DNA of 64,000 bases, taken from Magnetospirillum sp. 15-1 (GTDB lineage: Bacteria; Pseudomonadota; Alphaproteobacteria; Rhodospirillales; Magnetospirillaceae). Numbering within the stretch: the first letter of the stretch is position 1; the number at the start of each line of letters is the position of its first letter. The DNA lies in assembly GCF_900184795.1 (NCBI RefSeq), contig NZ_FXXN01000026.1:62001-126000 (forward strand), read 5' to 3'. The notes under the pieces are model-generated. The model was not told the DNA's origin, made no database searches, and was given only the letters and a program-made list of their open reading frames with translations. The position numbers were made by a program, and so were the translations under genes. This document shows, piece after piece, positions 39,683 through 48,655 of the stretch.

Positions 39683-39893
39683 GGCCATGCCGCGCATGGC
39701 CTAGGCCCAACGGGCTGCGCTGCTTATGCAGCGGAAGCCAAGCGCGCCCGGCGTCTGAGGGGCCATGATAAGATGGGGCGTCAGCCACCCCGCTTGACGA
39801 TCCCTTAATTCCTCCCAAGATAATATATCGAAGGGTGCCGATGGTCGGGCCCTTCCTTGGCGTACTCGCTCATGCCCGAGGAGGACGAAGATC
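39683..39893. other. Leader and promoter region of the Hsp20 operon
   Basis: This 211-bp gap has an AT-rich patch around 39795-39830 with CTTGACG at about 39793 and an ATAATAT sequence further on, but the spacing fits neither sigma70 nor sigma32 cleanly. A pyrimidine run near 39850-39857 could weakly pair with the GAGGAGG ribosome binding site, as in heat-shock RNA thermometers; this is unproven. Confidence 0.3.
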
Positions 39894-40391
39894 ATGTCAC
39901 GTTTGTCCGCGTTCAATTCCCCGCTGCTGCTCGGCTTCGATCATTTCGACCGGTTGCTGGACCGTATGTCCAAGTCCTCGCCCGAGGGCTATCCCCCCTA
40001 CAATATCGAGCAGATTTCCGAAAACGGCCTGCGCATCACCCTGGCGGTGGCCGGGTTCTCCTGGGACGATCTGTCGGTGGCGCTGGAGGATAACCAACTG
40101 GTCATCCGCGGCCGCCAGTCCGAGGACGAGGGGGAACGCATCTTCATCCATCGCGGCATCGCCTCGCGCCAGTTCCAGCGGGCCTTCCTGCTGGCCGACG
40201 GCATGGAGGTGACGGGCGCGTCGCTCGATAACGGCCTGCTGCATATCGACCTGATCCGCCGGGTGCCGGAACCCAAGGTCCGCACCATTCCCATCGGGCG
40301 GGCGGGAGAGGCTCCCCACACCATTACCGTTTCCGCCGACGAAGCCTCGCCGGCATCCCGGGCCAGAACCGGCCAGAAGAGGGAGGTCTGA
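39894..40391 (+). CDS. Hsp20-family small heat shock protein
   Basis: This 165-residue chaperone prevents aggregation of unfolded proteins. The alpha-crystallin domain (about 38-135) has the YNIEQISENGLRITLAVAGF start, EDNQLVIRGRQ and the conserved FQRAFLLADGMEVTGASLDNGLLHIDL segment; the C-terminal VRTIPI is the I-x-I oligomerisation motif. The start has GAGGAGG upstream. It is transcribed with the DUF1150 gene 2 bp downstream. Confidence 0.94.
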   Translation: MSRLSAFNSPLLLGFDHFDRLLDRMSKSSPEGYPPYNIEQISENGLRITLAVAGFSWDDLSVALEDNQLVIRGRQSEDEGERIFIHRGIASRQFQRAFLLADGMEVTGASLDNGLLHIDLIRRVPEPKVRTIPIGRAGEAPHTITVSADEASPASRARTGQKREV

Positions 40392-40393
40392 AC

Positions 40394-40627
40394 ATGAAGA
40401 CCATCGACAACAAGTCCTTCGGCTTGAGCCACACCCTGATGAACGCCACGGATTTCCTCAATTGGGGCTTGCCCGCCATCGCCTATTTCAAGCACGAGGA
40501 CAACGGCGGCCAGGGCGGCTGGTCCATCCATGCCGCCGACGGCACGGTGATCGGCGCGGCCCCGTCGCGCGACACCGCCTTCGCCGCCATCGTCCAGCAC
40601 GAGATGGAGCCCATGAGCGTGCACTGA
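40394..40627 (+). CDS. DUF1150 family protein
   Basis: The 77-residue protein matches the DUF1150 pattern (DFLNWGLPAIAYFK near the centre, then WSIHAADGT and a helical tail). Such genes commonly follow hsp20 in alphaproteobacteria, but the function is unknown. It begins 2 bp after the hsp20 stop with GGAGG before the start. The five-hairpin element begins 8 bp beyond its stop. Confidence 0.85.
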   Translation: MKTIDNKSFGLSHTLMNATDFLNWGLPAIAYFKHEDNGGQGGWSIHAADGTVIGAAPSRDTAFAAIVQHEMEPMSVH

Positions 40628-40634
40628 GTGCGTG

Positions 40635-40871
40635 TGCGAAAAAGTCCTTCGGCTTCGTCTCAGTGTACTTTTTCGCAGGAAGATTAAGGAAAAGCCCGCG
40701 CTTGGGGCGGCCCGGCGCGCGGGCTTTGACTTCTTTCTCCCCGATCCGAGACGAATGTCTCGGATCGGGTAAGACGGGTCAAAAATGGGCGCGAAGCCGC
40801 CTTAAGCCCATTTTTTCAATAGAATCTCGCAGAAAGTACACTGAGCCCACAGGGCGAAGGACTTTCTGCGA
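40635..40871. repeat. Five-hairpin palindromic element (MITE-like)
   Basis: Five stems follow in 237 bp: 40635-40645/40667-40677 (11 bp), 40691-40701/40717-40727 (11 bp), 40740-40752/40757-40769 (13 bp), 40781-40790/40806-40815 (10 bp) and 40827-40837/40861-40871 (11 bp). The outermost two are inverted copies of each other, including their loops (CCTTCG...CTCAGTGT), so they act as terminal inverted repeats. It lies between convergent DUF1150 and ptsN, with no coding frame. Confidence 0.8.
40781..40816 (+). terminator. Intrinsic terminator of the Hsp20-DUF1150 operon
   Basis: The fourth hairpin of the palindromic element, arms 40781-40790 / 40806-40815, ends in a run of six T on the plus strand. 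Confidence 0.7.
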
Positions 40872-40877
40872 AGTCCA

Positions 40878-41342
40878 TCAGGCCGCCCGGCTGGCTGGCG
40901 ATTCGGTCAGCAGGGCGTACAGGGCGTCGGCGTTGTCGGTGCCGCGCAGCTTCTCGCACACACCCTTGTCGCGCAGCAGGCGGGACACCCGGGCCAGGGC
41001 CTTGAGGTGGTCGGCGCCGGCCGATTCGGGGGCCAGCAGCAGGAAGATCAGGTCCACCGGCTGCTCGTCGATGGACTCGAAGGGAATGGGCTTCTCCAGG
41101 CGGGCGAACAGGCCGTAGAGACGCTCCATGGCCGGCAGCTTGCCGTGGGGAATGGCGATGCCGTTGCCGACGCCGGTGGTGCCCAGGCGCTCGCGCTCCA
41201 GCAGCACGTCGAAGATGGCCCGCTCGTGCAGGCCGGTAATCTCGGCAGCCTTCTTGGCCAGGTCCTGCAGGGCCTGCTTCTTCGAGGTGGCGCGCAGATT
41301 CGGAATGACGGCGGCCGGGCTGATCAGATCAGTGATTTCCAT
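40878..41342 (-). CDS. ptsN: PTS IIA-like nitrogen-regulatory protein PtsN
   Basis: The 154-residue EIIA-Ntr protein has the phosphorylatable histidine in GIAIPHGK (His66 region), preceded by LLERERLGTTGVGNG. It regulates metabolism and ion transport by protein contacts after phosphorylation through the nitrogen PTS (PtsP, NPr). It lies downstream of rpoN with a 165-bp gap; the hpf/raiA gene often found between them is absent. Confidence 0.94.
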   Translation of the reverse strand: MEITDLISPAAVIPNLRATSKKQALQDLAKKAAEITGLHERAIFDVLLERERLGTTGVGNGIAIPHGKLPAMERLYGLFARLEKPIPFESIDEQPVDLIFLLLAPESAGADHLKALARVSRLLRDKGVCEKLRGTDNADALYALLTESPASRAA

Positions 41343-41507
41343 GAATCCACCCTATGAGGGCGGAACCTGTGGTTCCGCTGGGTCTTCCATAACGCGCGCG
41401 GGATACGCTCTACCGCGCGGATCGAGCCCCGTCCCGTCTTCCCACGGGGCGGGCGGAAAATAGGCCCCGCCTTGTCCGAAGTCAAGCATGCCGGACGACG
41501 GGGGTGC

Positions 41508-43022
41508 TCACATGCCCAGCGACTTTTCGCGCCGGCGCTGGACCGACGAGCCGATGTTCATGGCCTCACGGTATTTTGCCACCGTGCGCCGGGCGATGTC
41601 GATGCCTTCGGCCTTCAGCGCGTCGACGATGGAATCGTCGGACAGCACGCTCTTGCCCTCGGAATCGATCAGCGCCTTGATGCGGTGACGGACCGCCTCG
41701 GCGGAATGGGCGTCGCCGCCGTCGGCCGAGCCGATGGCCTGGGTGAAGAAGTACTTCAGCTCGTAGATGCCGCGCGGCGTGGCGATGTACTTGTTGGAGG
41801 TGACGCGGCTGACCGTGCTTTCGTGCATGGAGATGGCGGTGGCGATGTCCCTGAGCACCAGCGGGCGCAGATGCTGCACGCCCAGGCGGAAGAAGGCGTC
41901 TTGCTGCCGCACGATCTCGGTGGCCACCTTGAGGATGGTGGTGGCGCGCTGGTGCAGCGACTTCACCAGCCAGTTGGCCGACTGGAAGCGCTCGGAAATA
42001 TAGGTCTTGTCGTCCTTGCTGCGCGCCGACCCGGCGATCTTGGAATAATAGCGGGTGTTGACCAGCACGCGGGGCAGGGTGTCGGAGTTCAGCTCCACCA
42101 CCCAGGCGCCGTCCTGGGTGCGGCGCATCAGCACGTCGGGGGTGACCGGCTGGGCGACGATATGGTCGAAGGCCAGCGCCGGCTTGGGGTCCAGCGCCTT
42201 GATCTCGCCGATCATCTCGGCCATGTCCTCGGCGTCGACGCCGCAGACCCTCATCAGGCCGGGCAGGTCACGGCGGGCCAGCAGTTCCAGATTGTCGAGC
42301 AGGGCCTGCATGGCGGGGTCGAGACGGTTCTTCTCGGCCAGTTGCAGGCCCAGGCATTCCTTCAGCGTGCGGGCGAAGACGCCGACCGGATCGAAGCCCT
42401 GGACACGCCGCAGCACCACTTCCACATGCTCGCGGGTGCAGCCCAGCTTTTCCGCCAGTTCGTCCAGGTCGCCGATCAGATAGCCGGCCTCGTCCAACAT
42501 CTCGATCAGGTGCAGCGCGATCAGCCGGTCGGCGGGGACGGGGATATCCATGTTGACCTGGGCGGCCAGATGGTCGCGCAGGGATATCTCACCCGCCACC
42601 ATCTGCTCCAGATTGGACTCGCCGTCGTCGAAGCCGCTGCCGCCGCCGCTGCCCACATTGCCCCACTGGCCCAGGGATTCATCCTGGACGGCGTCCGAGG
42701 CGCTGTCGTTGTTGAAGGTGTTGTCGTAATCGACATCCATGCCGTCCTCGGCCGAACCGGCGTTCATGCCGTCCAGCAGCGGCGCCTCGGCGGGGGCGGA
42801 ATCGAGCACCGGCAGGTCGGAGGCATCGGCCTTGGGCTCGGTGGGTTCGGGGCCGCGCTCGCCCTCCTCCCGCTCCAGCAGCGGATTGCGCTCCAGTTCC
42901 TGGTCGATGAAGGCGGTCAGCTCGAAATTGGACAATTGCAGCAGCTTGATGGCCTGCTGCAATTGCGGCGTCATCACCAGAGACTGGGTCTGGCGGATAT
43001 CAAGCCTGGGACCGATGGCCAT
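41508..43022 (-). CDS. rpoN: RNA polymerase sigma-54 factor
   Basis: This alternative sigma factor for enhancer-dependent promoters (504 residues) has region I at the N-terminus (QSLVMTPQLQQAIKLLQLSN, Gln/Leu-rich), an acidic region II (about 50-130), the core-binding domain, an HTH, and the RpoN box ARRTVAKYREAM near the C-terminus, which recognises the -24 element. It starts 8 bp after the lptB stop, so it is probably transcribed from the kdsD-lpt promoter. Confidence 0.97.
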   Translation of the reverse strand: MAIGPRLDIRQTQSLVMTPQLQQAIKLLQLSNFELTAFIDQELERNPLLEREEGERGPEPTEPKADASDLPVLDSAPAEAPLLDGMNAGSAEDGMDVDYDNTFNNDSASDAVQDESLGQWGNVGSGGGSGFDDGESNLEQMVAGEISLRDHLAAQVNMDIPVPADRLIALHLIEMLDEAGYLIGDLDELAEKLGCTREHVEVVLRRVQGFDPVGVFARTLKECLGLQLAEKNRLDPAMQALLDNLELLARRDLPGLMRVCGVDAEDMAEMIGEIKALDPKPALAFDHIVAQPVTPDVLMRRTQDGAWVVELNSDTLPRVLVNTRYYSKIAGSARSKDDKTYISERFQSANWLVKSLHQRATTILKVATEIVRQQDAFFRLGVQHLRPLVLRDIATAISMHESTVSRVTSNKYIATPRGIYELKYFFTQAIGSADGGDAHSAEAVRHRIKALIDSEGKSVLSDDSIVDALKAEGIDIARRTVAKYREAMNIGSSVQRRREKSLGM

Positions 43023-43030
43023 GGCGGGCG

Positions 43031-43828
43031 TTACATGCTGAATCGCTCGCCGAGATAGACGCGCCGCACCCCTTCGTGGGCGACGATCTCGGCGGGGCGA
43101 CCCTCCATCAGCACCGCGCCGTCGTGCAGGATGTAGGCACGGTCGATGAGGTCCAGGGTCTCGCGCACATTGTGGTCGGTGATCAGCACCCCGATGCCGC
43201 GGTGCTTGAGGTGGGACACCAGATCACGGATATCGGACACGGCGATGGGATCGATGCCGGCCAGCGGCTCGTCCAGCAAGATGAAATGCGGGCGGCAGGC
43301 CAGGGCGCGGGCGATCTCGACGCGGCGGCGTTCACCGCCCGACAGGGCCATGGCCGGAGCGCGGCGCAGATGGCTGATGGAGAACTCGGCCAGCAGGCCT
43401 TCCAGATCGTGCTGGCGGCGTTCCAGGTCGGGCTCGACCACTTCGAGCACCGCCATGATGTTGCCTTCCACCGACAGGCCCCGGAAAATCGAGGCTTCCT
43501 GCGGCAGGTAGCCGATGCCCAGCCGGGCGCGGCGATACATGGGCAGATCGGTGATCTCGGTACCGTCCAGCGAGATGGAGCCCACGTCGGGATTGATCAG
43601 GCCGGTGATGCAGTAGAAACAGGTGGTCTTGCCGGCGCCGTTGGGACCCAACAGACCCACCGCCTCGCCCCGCTGCACCGAGATGGAGACGTCGCGCAGT
43701 ACCGGGCGGCCCTTGAAGCTCTTGCCGATGTTGCGGGCCAGCAGGCCGGGATTGTCGGCCACCAGGCGGGGTCCCGGGATGATCGGGGCATCGGCGGCGA
43801 GCGGCGAGCCTGGCTTGATGGTCTTCAT
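43031..43828 (-). CDS. lptB: LPS export ABC transporter ATPase LptB
   Basis: This ATPase powers LptFG extraction of lipopolysaccharide from the inner membrane. The 265 residues have Walker [15 protein letters not shown]-loop YLPQEASIF, signature [15 protein letters not shown], Walker [14 protein letters not shown] and the H-switch ITDHNVRET. An N-terminal extension of about 30 residues precedes the usual start. It overlaps lptA by 4 bp (43825-43828). Confidence 0.96.
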   Translation of the reverse strand: MKTIKPGSPLAADAPIIPGPRLVADNPGLLARNIGKSFKGRPVLRDVSISVQRGEAVGLLGPNGAGKTTCFYCITGLINPDVGSISLDGTEITDLPMYRRARLGIGYLPQEASIFRGLSVEGNIMAVLEVVEPDLERRQHDLEGLLAEFSISHLRRAPAMALSGGERRRVEIARALACRPHFILLDEPLAGIDPIAVSDIRDLVSHLKHRGIGVLITDHNVRETLDLIDRAYILHDGAVLMEGRPAEIVAHEGVRRVYLGERFSM

Positions 43829-44787
43829 CGTTCCCCCGATCCGGGCGTCGGCGCATTGCCGGTGAAGCCGGCACGCCCTTGCGGCTGGCCATCTTGCGGC
43901 CCGCCCTTATCTTTTTTCTGCGGAATGAACACGCCTTGAACCCTCTGGCCGCTGTCGGTGCCGCCGGCGGCGACGGGGAACAGCTTGCTGACCCCGGTGT
44001 TGAGGTTCACGTGCGCCCATCCCCCTTCCAGCTGATTGCCGCCTTCGCGGCTGATCTTAACCGAACCGGAGACGGTGGCGATACCGGTTTCGGCGTTGTA
44101 ATCGCCCCGGTCGCCGGTCACCGTCTCGTTGCCGGACAGGATCATCACGTGGCCGTAGGCGTCGGCGCGCTGCAGTTCCAGGCTGCCGCCGCCTTCGCCG
44201 GGCTGGCCGCCCTGCGCGGGCCTGGCGCCGGCCTTGGATGTGGCGGACTTATCCTTGTCCTTGAAATGGGCGGTCAGCACGTCGCCCTTGAGCGTCTTGC
44301 TGCCATCCTGGGTCGCGATGGCGTCGCCCCGCAGCACGGCCATCTTCTTCAGTTCCCAGTATTCCAGGCTGTCGCTGGCCTGGAAGGTGTCGGTGGCGGT
44401 CACCAGCTTGGCCGGAGTGCCCTTCAGCACGAAGATGGACTTGTCCAGATCGTAGATGGCCTTGTGGCCGGTGGCGGTGTCGCCGGGCGAGCGGATCACC
44501 ACGTTGCCGTCGGCGTCCAGGCGCCAGATCTCGTCGCCCTTGGGCCCCTTGCGGTAATGGGCGGTCAGCACGTCGGCGTCTACCGTCATGTTGCCGCGGA
44601 CGGCGTGGGCCTTGCCGCGCGCGATGACCCGCAATTCCTCGGAATGCCATTCGATGCCGTTGTCGGCGTAGACCTGGATCTGCTGGTCGCCGGACTTGCT
44701 CATCTCGAAGCCCTGGGCCAGGACGGCGGACGGCAGCGCTGCCGCCAGGGCTGCGAAAACCAGCGGTATCAGAGCGGGCGGCTTCAT
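43825..44787 (-). CDS. lptA: LPS transport periplasmic protein LptA
   Basis: The 320-residue exported protein has a signal peptide (about 1-24), then an OstA/LptA beta-jellyroll repeated twice ([28 protein letters not shown] and [11 protein letters not shown]..., later [12 protein letters not shown]...). It forms the periplasmic bridge that carries LPS to LptDE. It is longer than E. coli LptA (about 185) owing to a Gly/Gln-rich insertion and a disordered C-terminal tail. It overlaps lptC by 4 bp. Confidence 0.9.
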   Translation of the reverse strand: MKPPALIPLVFAALAAALPSAVLAQGFEMSKSGDQQIQVYADNGIEWHSEELRVIARGKAHAVRGNMTVDADVLTAHYRKGPKGDEIWRLDADGNVVIRSPGDTATGHKAIYDLDKSIFVLKGTPAKLVTATDTFQASDSLEYWELKKMAVLRGDAIATQDGSKTLKGDVLTAHFKDKDKSATSKAGARPAQGGQPGEGGGSLELQRADAYGHVMILSGNETVTGDRGDYNAETGIATVSGSVKISREGGNQLEGGWAHVNLNTGVSKLFPVAAGGTDSGQRVQGVFIPQKKDKGGPQDGQPQGRAGFTGNAPTPGSGER

Positions 44788-45506
44788 TGCGTCTTGGCTC
44801 CCTTGCCCCGGCCCTTGTCCTGGGCCTTGTGGCTTACGGCGCGCAGGTTCAGCTGCGACTTGCCGGTGAAGGTGATGTCGTGGCGCTTGCCGGTGATCTC
44901 GAACCCGGCCGAACTGATGGCGCCCTGCGGGCCGTGGCCCTCGACGGGATCGAAGCCCCGGGCCGAGTTGTTGGCAAGCTCCACCGTGGCGGTGGGGGTA
45001 TGAATCTCGTAGCCGGTATCGTGATAGAGGTTCACGCCGCCCGACAGGTCCAGCACCTTGGTGGATTGGTGATAGATGCCGGCCACGGCATCCACCACGA
45101 TATTGGCGCCCGAGGTCGAGGTGAAGTCGGCCTTGGGATTGACCAGATAGATCAGGTCCTGGTCGCCCGGCGCCTGGGTCGCCGTCTCGGCGGTCACCGC
45201 GAAGGGGCGGTTGGATTCGTCGATGCCGAAATAGCGGGCGTTCTTCATCACCAGGGTATCGACGGCCTTGGGCGACAGGTTGGCGAAGCCCAGCTTGAAG
45301 CCGCTGTCCAGCCGCGACAGCTTGGGCCACACCACCACCAGGCCCAGCAGCAGGGCCGCCAGGGCCGGCAGGGCGATCTTCATCACCGAGACGAAATGGG
45401 AATGGTCGGTGAAGGGGCCGCGCCGCGGCCCCCCCGGATGCCGCTTCGGCTGGGGCCGCGTGGCGGGCCGTCGCTCGGGCGAGTCGGTGTCGGCGCGCAA
45501 GCTCAT
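44784..45506 (-). CDS. lptC: LPS export protein LptC
   Basis: The 240-residue bitopic protein has a basic cytoplasmic N-terminus (about 1-40), one membrane helix (about 43-62) and a periplasmic LptC beta-jellyroll (about 75-215: FGIDESNRPFAVTAETA...DFTSTSGANIVVDAVAGIYH). It receives LPS from LptFG and passes it to LptA. It overlaps kdsD upstream and lptA downstream by 4 bp each. Confidence 0.9.
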   Translation of the reverse strand: MSLRADTDSPERRPATRPQPKRHPGGPRRGPFTDHSHFVSVMKIALPALAALLLGLVVVWPKLSRLDSGFKLGFANLSPKAVDTLVMKNARYFGIDESNRPFAVTAETATQAPGDQDLIYLVNPKADFTSTSGANIVVDAVAGIYHQSTKVLDLSGGVNLYHDTGYEIHTPTATVELANNSARGFDPVEGHGPQGAISSAGFEITGKRHDITFTGKSQLNLRAVSHKAQDKGRGKGAKTQ

Positions 45507-46471
45507 GCCAGACCGGCTCGCAGGCAGTCGTGGACGTGCAGCACGCCCACCGGGCGTCCGTCGTTTTCCACCACGAACAGGCTGGTGATGGAGCGCTCGT
45601 TCATCTGGCGCAGCGCTTCCGCCGCCAGCAGGTTGGGTGGCACGGTGCGGGGCGAGGCGGTCATCACCTTGCCCGCCGTCTGGCTGATCAGGTCCGGGCT
45701 CATGTGGCGGCGCAGGTCGCCGTCGGTGAGGATGCCGGCCAGCCGGCCGTCGGTTCCGACCACACCGGCACAGCCCAGGCTCTTGGCGGTCATCACCAGC
45801 AGCACGTCGGCCATGGGGGTCTCGGCGCTGACCAGCGGCAGGCCCTCGCCGCCATGCATCAGGTCGGCGACCTTGAGCAGGCGCTGGCCCAACTGGCCGC
45901 CGGGATGAAAGACCTTGAAATCGGCGGCGGTAAAGCCCTTGCGCTCCAGCAGGGTGACGGCCAGGGCATCGCCCAGCGCCAGCATCATGGTGGTCGAGGT
46001 GGTCGGCGCCAGCCCCATGGGGCAGGCCTCGGGATTGGCGGGCAGCACCAGGGCGACGTCCGACGCGGTGGCCAGCGTCGAGCCGTCGCGCGAGGTGATG
46101 CCGATCAGCCCGATCTCGAAGCGCCGGGTATAGGCGATGATGTCGCCCAGTTCCGGCGTCTCGCCCGAATTGGACAGCGCCACCACCGCATCGTCGCGGG
46201 TGACCATTCCCAGGTCGCCGTGGCTGGCCTCGGCCGGATGGACGTAGAAGGCGGGACAGCCGGTGGACGCCATGGTGGCGGCGATCTTGCGCGCCACATG
46301 GCCGCTCTTGCCCATGCCGGTGACGATGACGCGGCCGGAGGCGCCCTCGATCAGGGTCACCGCCCTGAGAAAGGGGCCGTCCAGTCCCGCCGCCAGGGAA
46401 TCCAGCGCGCGGGCCTCGGTGTGGAGGACGCGGCGGGCGGTGGCGAGGGCATCGGAATCGACGGTCATCAA
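45503..46471 (-). CDS. kdsD: D-arabinose 5-phosphate isomerase KdsD
   Basis: This enzyme makes arabinose 5-phosphate for the Kdo part of LPS. Its 322 residues comprise a SIS domain (about 40-180; VIVTGMGKSGHVARKIAATMAS and GDLGMVTRDDAVVALSNSGET) followed by two CBS repeats (about 205-322). It heads kdsD-lptC-lptA-lptB-rpoN-ptsN. Two adjacent ATG codons (46471 and 46468) are possible starts. Confidence 0.94.
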   Translation of the reverse strand: MMTVDSDALATARRVLHTEARALDSLAAGLDGPFLRAVTLIEGASGRVIVTGMGKSGHVARKIAATMASTGCPAFYVHPAEASHGDLGMVTRDDAVVALSNSGETPELGDIIAYTRRFEIGLIGITSRDGSTLATASDVALVLPANPEACPMGLAPTTSTTMMLALGDALAVTLLERKGFTAADFKVFHPGGQLGQRLLKVADLMHGGEGLPLVSAETPMADVLLVMTAKSLGCAGVVGTDGRLAGILTDGDLRRHMSPDLISQTAGKVMTASPRTVPPNLLAAEALRQMNERSITSLFVVENDGRPVGVLHVHDCLRAGLA

Positions 46472-46600
46472 TGGGTCCGGTCAGGCTGGTCCGTTCCCCG
46501 CCCGGTGCGGCGAGGGTGCATAACTATACGCAACGGCCACGGGACGGAAAGGCAAAACGCGTCCGGTTGGTCCGTTTCGTGCATTCCGGGGGATGAGGCC

Positions 46601-47212
46601 TCAGTGCGAGAAGATGTCTTCCGCATCCCAGCCGGCCAGATCCAGCTCGGCGCGGTCGGGCAGGAAGGCGAAGCAGGCCTCGGCCAGGGCGCGGCGGCCT
46701 TCGCGGTCCAGCAGGATGTCGAGGCGGTTCTTGAGCTGGTGCAGATACAGCACGTCCGAGGCGGCATAGGCCAACTGGTCGGCGCTCAACTCGGGCGCGC
46801 CCCAGTCGGAGCTCTGCTGCAGCTTGGACAGGTCGACGCCCAGGAATTCCTTGCACAGCACCTTCAGGCTGTGGCCCTCGGTATTGGTCCGGGTCAGTTT
46901 CGAGGCGATCTTGGTGCAGAACACCGGTGTGCAGCGCACGCCCAGATGGCGGCGGATCATGGCCACGTCGAAGCGGGCGAAATGGAACAGCTTGGTCACC
47001 GTCGGGTCGGACAGCATCCGCACCAGGTTGGGCGAGTTCCATTCGGGCTTGGGATAGTGGACCACATGGGCGTCGCCGTCGCCGGCCGACAGCTGCACCA
47101 CGCACAGGCGGTCGCGCTGCAGGTTGAGACCCATGGTCTCGGAATCGATGGCGACCAGCTTACCGAGGTCGAGGCCGTCCGGGAGATCGTTCTTGTGGTA
47201 GAAAACGGTCAC
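46601..47212 (-). CDS. Ribonuclease D-like DEDDy 3'-5' exonuclease
   Basis: The 203-residue single-domain exonuclease carries the DEDDy motifs: VAIDSETMGL (Asp, Glu), HFARFDVAMIRRHL (Asp) and the YAASDVLYLHQL motif (Tyr, Asp). It lacks the HRDC domains of full RNase D, as usual for the short alphaproteobacterial form, and likely trims structured RNAs. The start is GTG 47212 with AAGGAG upstream. The frame continuing upstream runs through the tRNA gene and is not coding. It lies 130 bp upstream of kdsD. Confidence 0.88.
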   Translation of the reverse strand: MTVFYHKNDLPDGLDLGKLVAIDSETMGLNLQRDRLCVVQLSAGDGDAHVVHYPKPEWNSPNLVRMLSDPTVTKLFHFARFDVAMIRRHLGVRCTPVFCTKIASKLTRTNTEGHSLKVLCKEFLGVDLSKLQQSSDWGAPELSADQLAYAASDVLYLHQLKNRLDILLDREGRRALAEACFAFLPDRAELDLAGWDAEDIFSH

Positions 47213-47299
47213 GGAGCCGCTCCTTCTAATCCCCGGTTGGGGGAGGGCGGCTCCGCGTCCGATGTATCCATCTGCTGGACCGCGCCGCGGTTTAAGAGA

Positions 47300-47386
47300 T
47301 GGTGCCCAGGAGAAGACTCGAACTTCCACGACATCACTGCCACACGGACCTGAACCGTGCGCGTCTACCAATTCCGCCACCTGGGC
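47300..47386 (-). tRNA. tRNA-Leu(CAG)
   Basis: The 87-nt gene has a 7-bp acceptor stem (GCCCAGG with CCTGGGC), the D-arm typical of class II leucine tRNAs (GCGGAATTGGTAGACGC), an anticodon stem CACGG/CCGTG with anticodon CAG, a long variable arm (TGGCAGTGATGTCGTG), a T-loop GTTCGAGTC and an encoded 3' CCA. Confidence 0.95.
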
Positions 47387-47591
47387 AGGTAGCTCCCGAA
47401 CCGCCTCAGCCGTCCGAGGCGCGAAGAAATATTCGAGGCGGAGGGCGGTGTCAACGATGTTTTTGCGCCCCGTTCCGCTTTTTCCGATTCCGCCCCCCGC
47501 CCTTTACACCCGGGCGGCTTATGGGCTAGCTTTCGGCCCAAATAAGGACGAGGCGGCGCGAGGCGTCGCCGGGGTCATGATGGAGGGACGG

Positions 47592-48599
47592 ATGGCGCGG
47601 CGCGTGGTCACGGTTTTCGGAGGATCGGGCTTCATCGGCAGGAACGTGGTCAAGCGTCTTGCCGCCCAGGGCTGGGTGGTGCGCGCCGCGGTGCGCGACC
47701 CCATCGCCGCCGAGTTCTTGAAGCCCATGGGCGATGTGGGTCAGGTGACGCCGCTGCGCGCCGACATCACCGACCCCAAGTCGGTGGCCATGGCGGTGGC
47801 CGGCGTCGATGCGGTGGTCAACGTGGTGGGCATTCTCTACGAGAGCGGCCGGGCCACCTTCGACGCCATTCACGTGAAGGGCGCCGCCAATATCGCGGCG
47901 TCGGCCAAGGCGGCCGGCGTCGGCCGTCTGGTTCATATGTCGGCGTTGGGCGCCGACAAGAATTCCGAGGCCGCCTATGCCCGCTCCAAGGCTTCGGGCG
48001 AGGAAGCGGTTCTGGCCGCCTTCCCCGGCGCCTGCATCGTGCGTCCCTCGGTGGTGTTTGGCCCCGATGACGATTTCTTCAACCGCTTCGGCAAGCTGGC
48101 CATGGTGTCGCCGGTGCTGCCGGTGTTCACCGGCGACGGCTTCAAGCCGGTGTGCGGCGAGAACGGCTGTTCCATCGACCTGTTCGGCTCGGGCGGTCCC
48201 ATCTTCCAGCCGGTCAGCGTTTCCGACGTGGCCCAGGCCGTGGTCCAGATGCTCGACGACCCCCGCCATGCCGGCAAGACCTTCGAACTGGGTGGGCCGC
48301 GCCGCTATTCCATGAAGGAGATCATGGAACTGGTGATGGCCTCCACCGGGCGCCAGCGCACCCTGGTGCCGCTGCCCTTCGGCCTGGGCATGCTGCAGGC
48401 CACCTTCCTGCAGATGCTGCCGTCGCCGCTGCTGACCAAGGATCAGGTGCGGATGATGAAGGTGGACAACGTGGTGCGCGGCGGCAAGCCGGGCCTGGGC
48501 GAGCTGGGCATCACCCCCACCTCGGCCGAGGCGATCCTGCCGCTCTACATGAAGCGCTACGGCAAGCCGGCGCAGCAGGGCGGCGACCAGGCGGCTTGA
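47592..48599 (+). CDS. NDUFA9-like NAD(P)H-binding reductase (atypical SDR)
   Basis: The 335-residue protein has an extended short-chain-dehydrogenase fold: GGSGFIGRNVVKRL (about 9-22) for the dinucleotide, VVNVVGILYESGR, and GRLVHMSALGADKNSEAAYARSKASGE, where Tyr/Lys may form the catalytic pair. It resembles the NDUFA9-like accessory proteins of complex I found in alphaproteobacteria and mitochondria. ATG 47592 follows GGAGGGA at 47582-47588. It ends before a clear terminator. Confidence 0.87.
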   Translation: MARRVVTVFGGSGFIGRNVVKRLAAQGWVVRAAVRDPIAAEFLKPMGDVGQVTPLRADITDPKSVAMAVAGVDAVVNVVGILYESGRATFDAIHVKGAANIAASAKAAGVGRLVHMSALGADKNSEAAYARSKASGEEAVLAAFPGACIVRPSVVFGPDDDFFNRFGKLAMVSPVLPVFTGDGFKPVCGENGCSIDLFGSGGPIFQPVSVSDVAQAVVQMLDDPRHAGKTFELGGPRRYSMKEIMELVMASTGRQRTLVPLPFGLGMLQATFLQMLPSPLLTKDQVRMMKVDNVVRGGKPGLGELGITPTSAEAILPLYMKRYGKPAQQGGDQAA

Positions 48600-48625
48600 G
48601 GTTTCTTCGCTGACGGAAAGCGATC

Positions 48626-48652
48626 AGGGCCGCCCCTCGGGCGGCCCTTTTG
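48626..48652 (+). terminator. Intrinsic terminator after the NDUFA9-like gene
   Basis: Perfect 10-bp arms (48626-48635 / 48639-48648) with a 3-nt loop are followed by TTTT on the plus strand. Confidence 0.88.
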
Positions 48653-48655
48653 CTG

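Noticed and set aside
39830..39893. ROSE-type RNA thermometer before hsp20
   Set aside because: Only about five pairs can be drawn between the pyrimidine run and the ribosome binding site, with a mismatch; not enough to call.
39701..39916. Minus-strand frame of 71 codons upstream of hsp20
   Set aside because: It crosses the hsp20 ribosome binding site and has no protein-like features.
41472..43058. Plus-strand frame of 528 codons
   Set aside because: Antisense to rpoN; His/Gln-rich with no recognisable domain.
47213..47380. N-terminal extension of the ribonuclease D-like gene
   Set aside because: Runs through tRNA-Leu(CAG); the GTG at 47212 has a good ribosome binding site.
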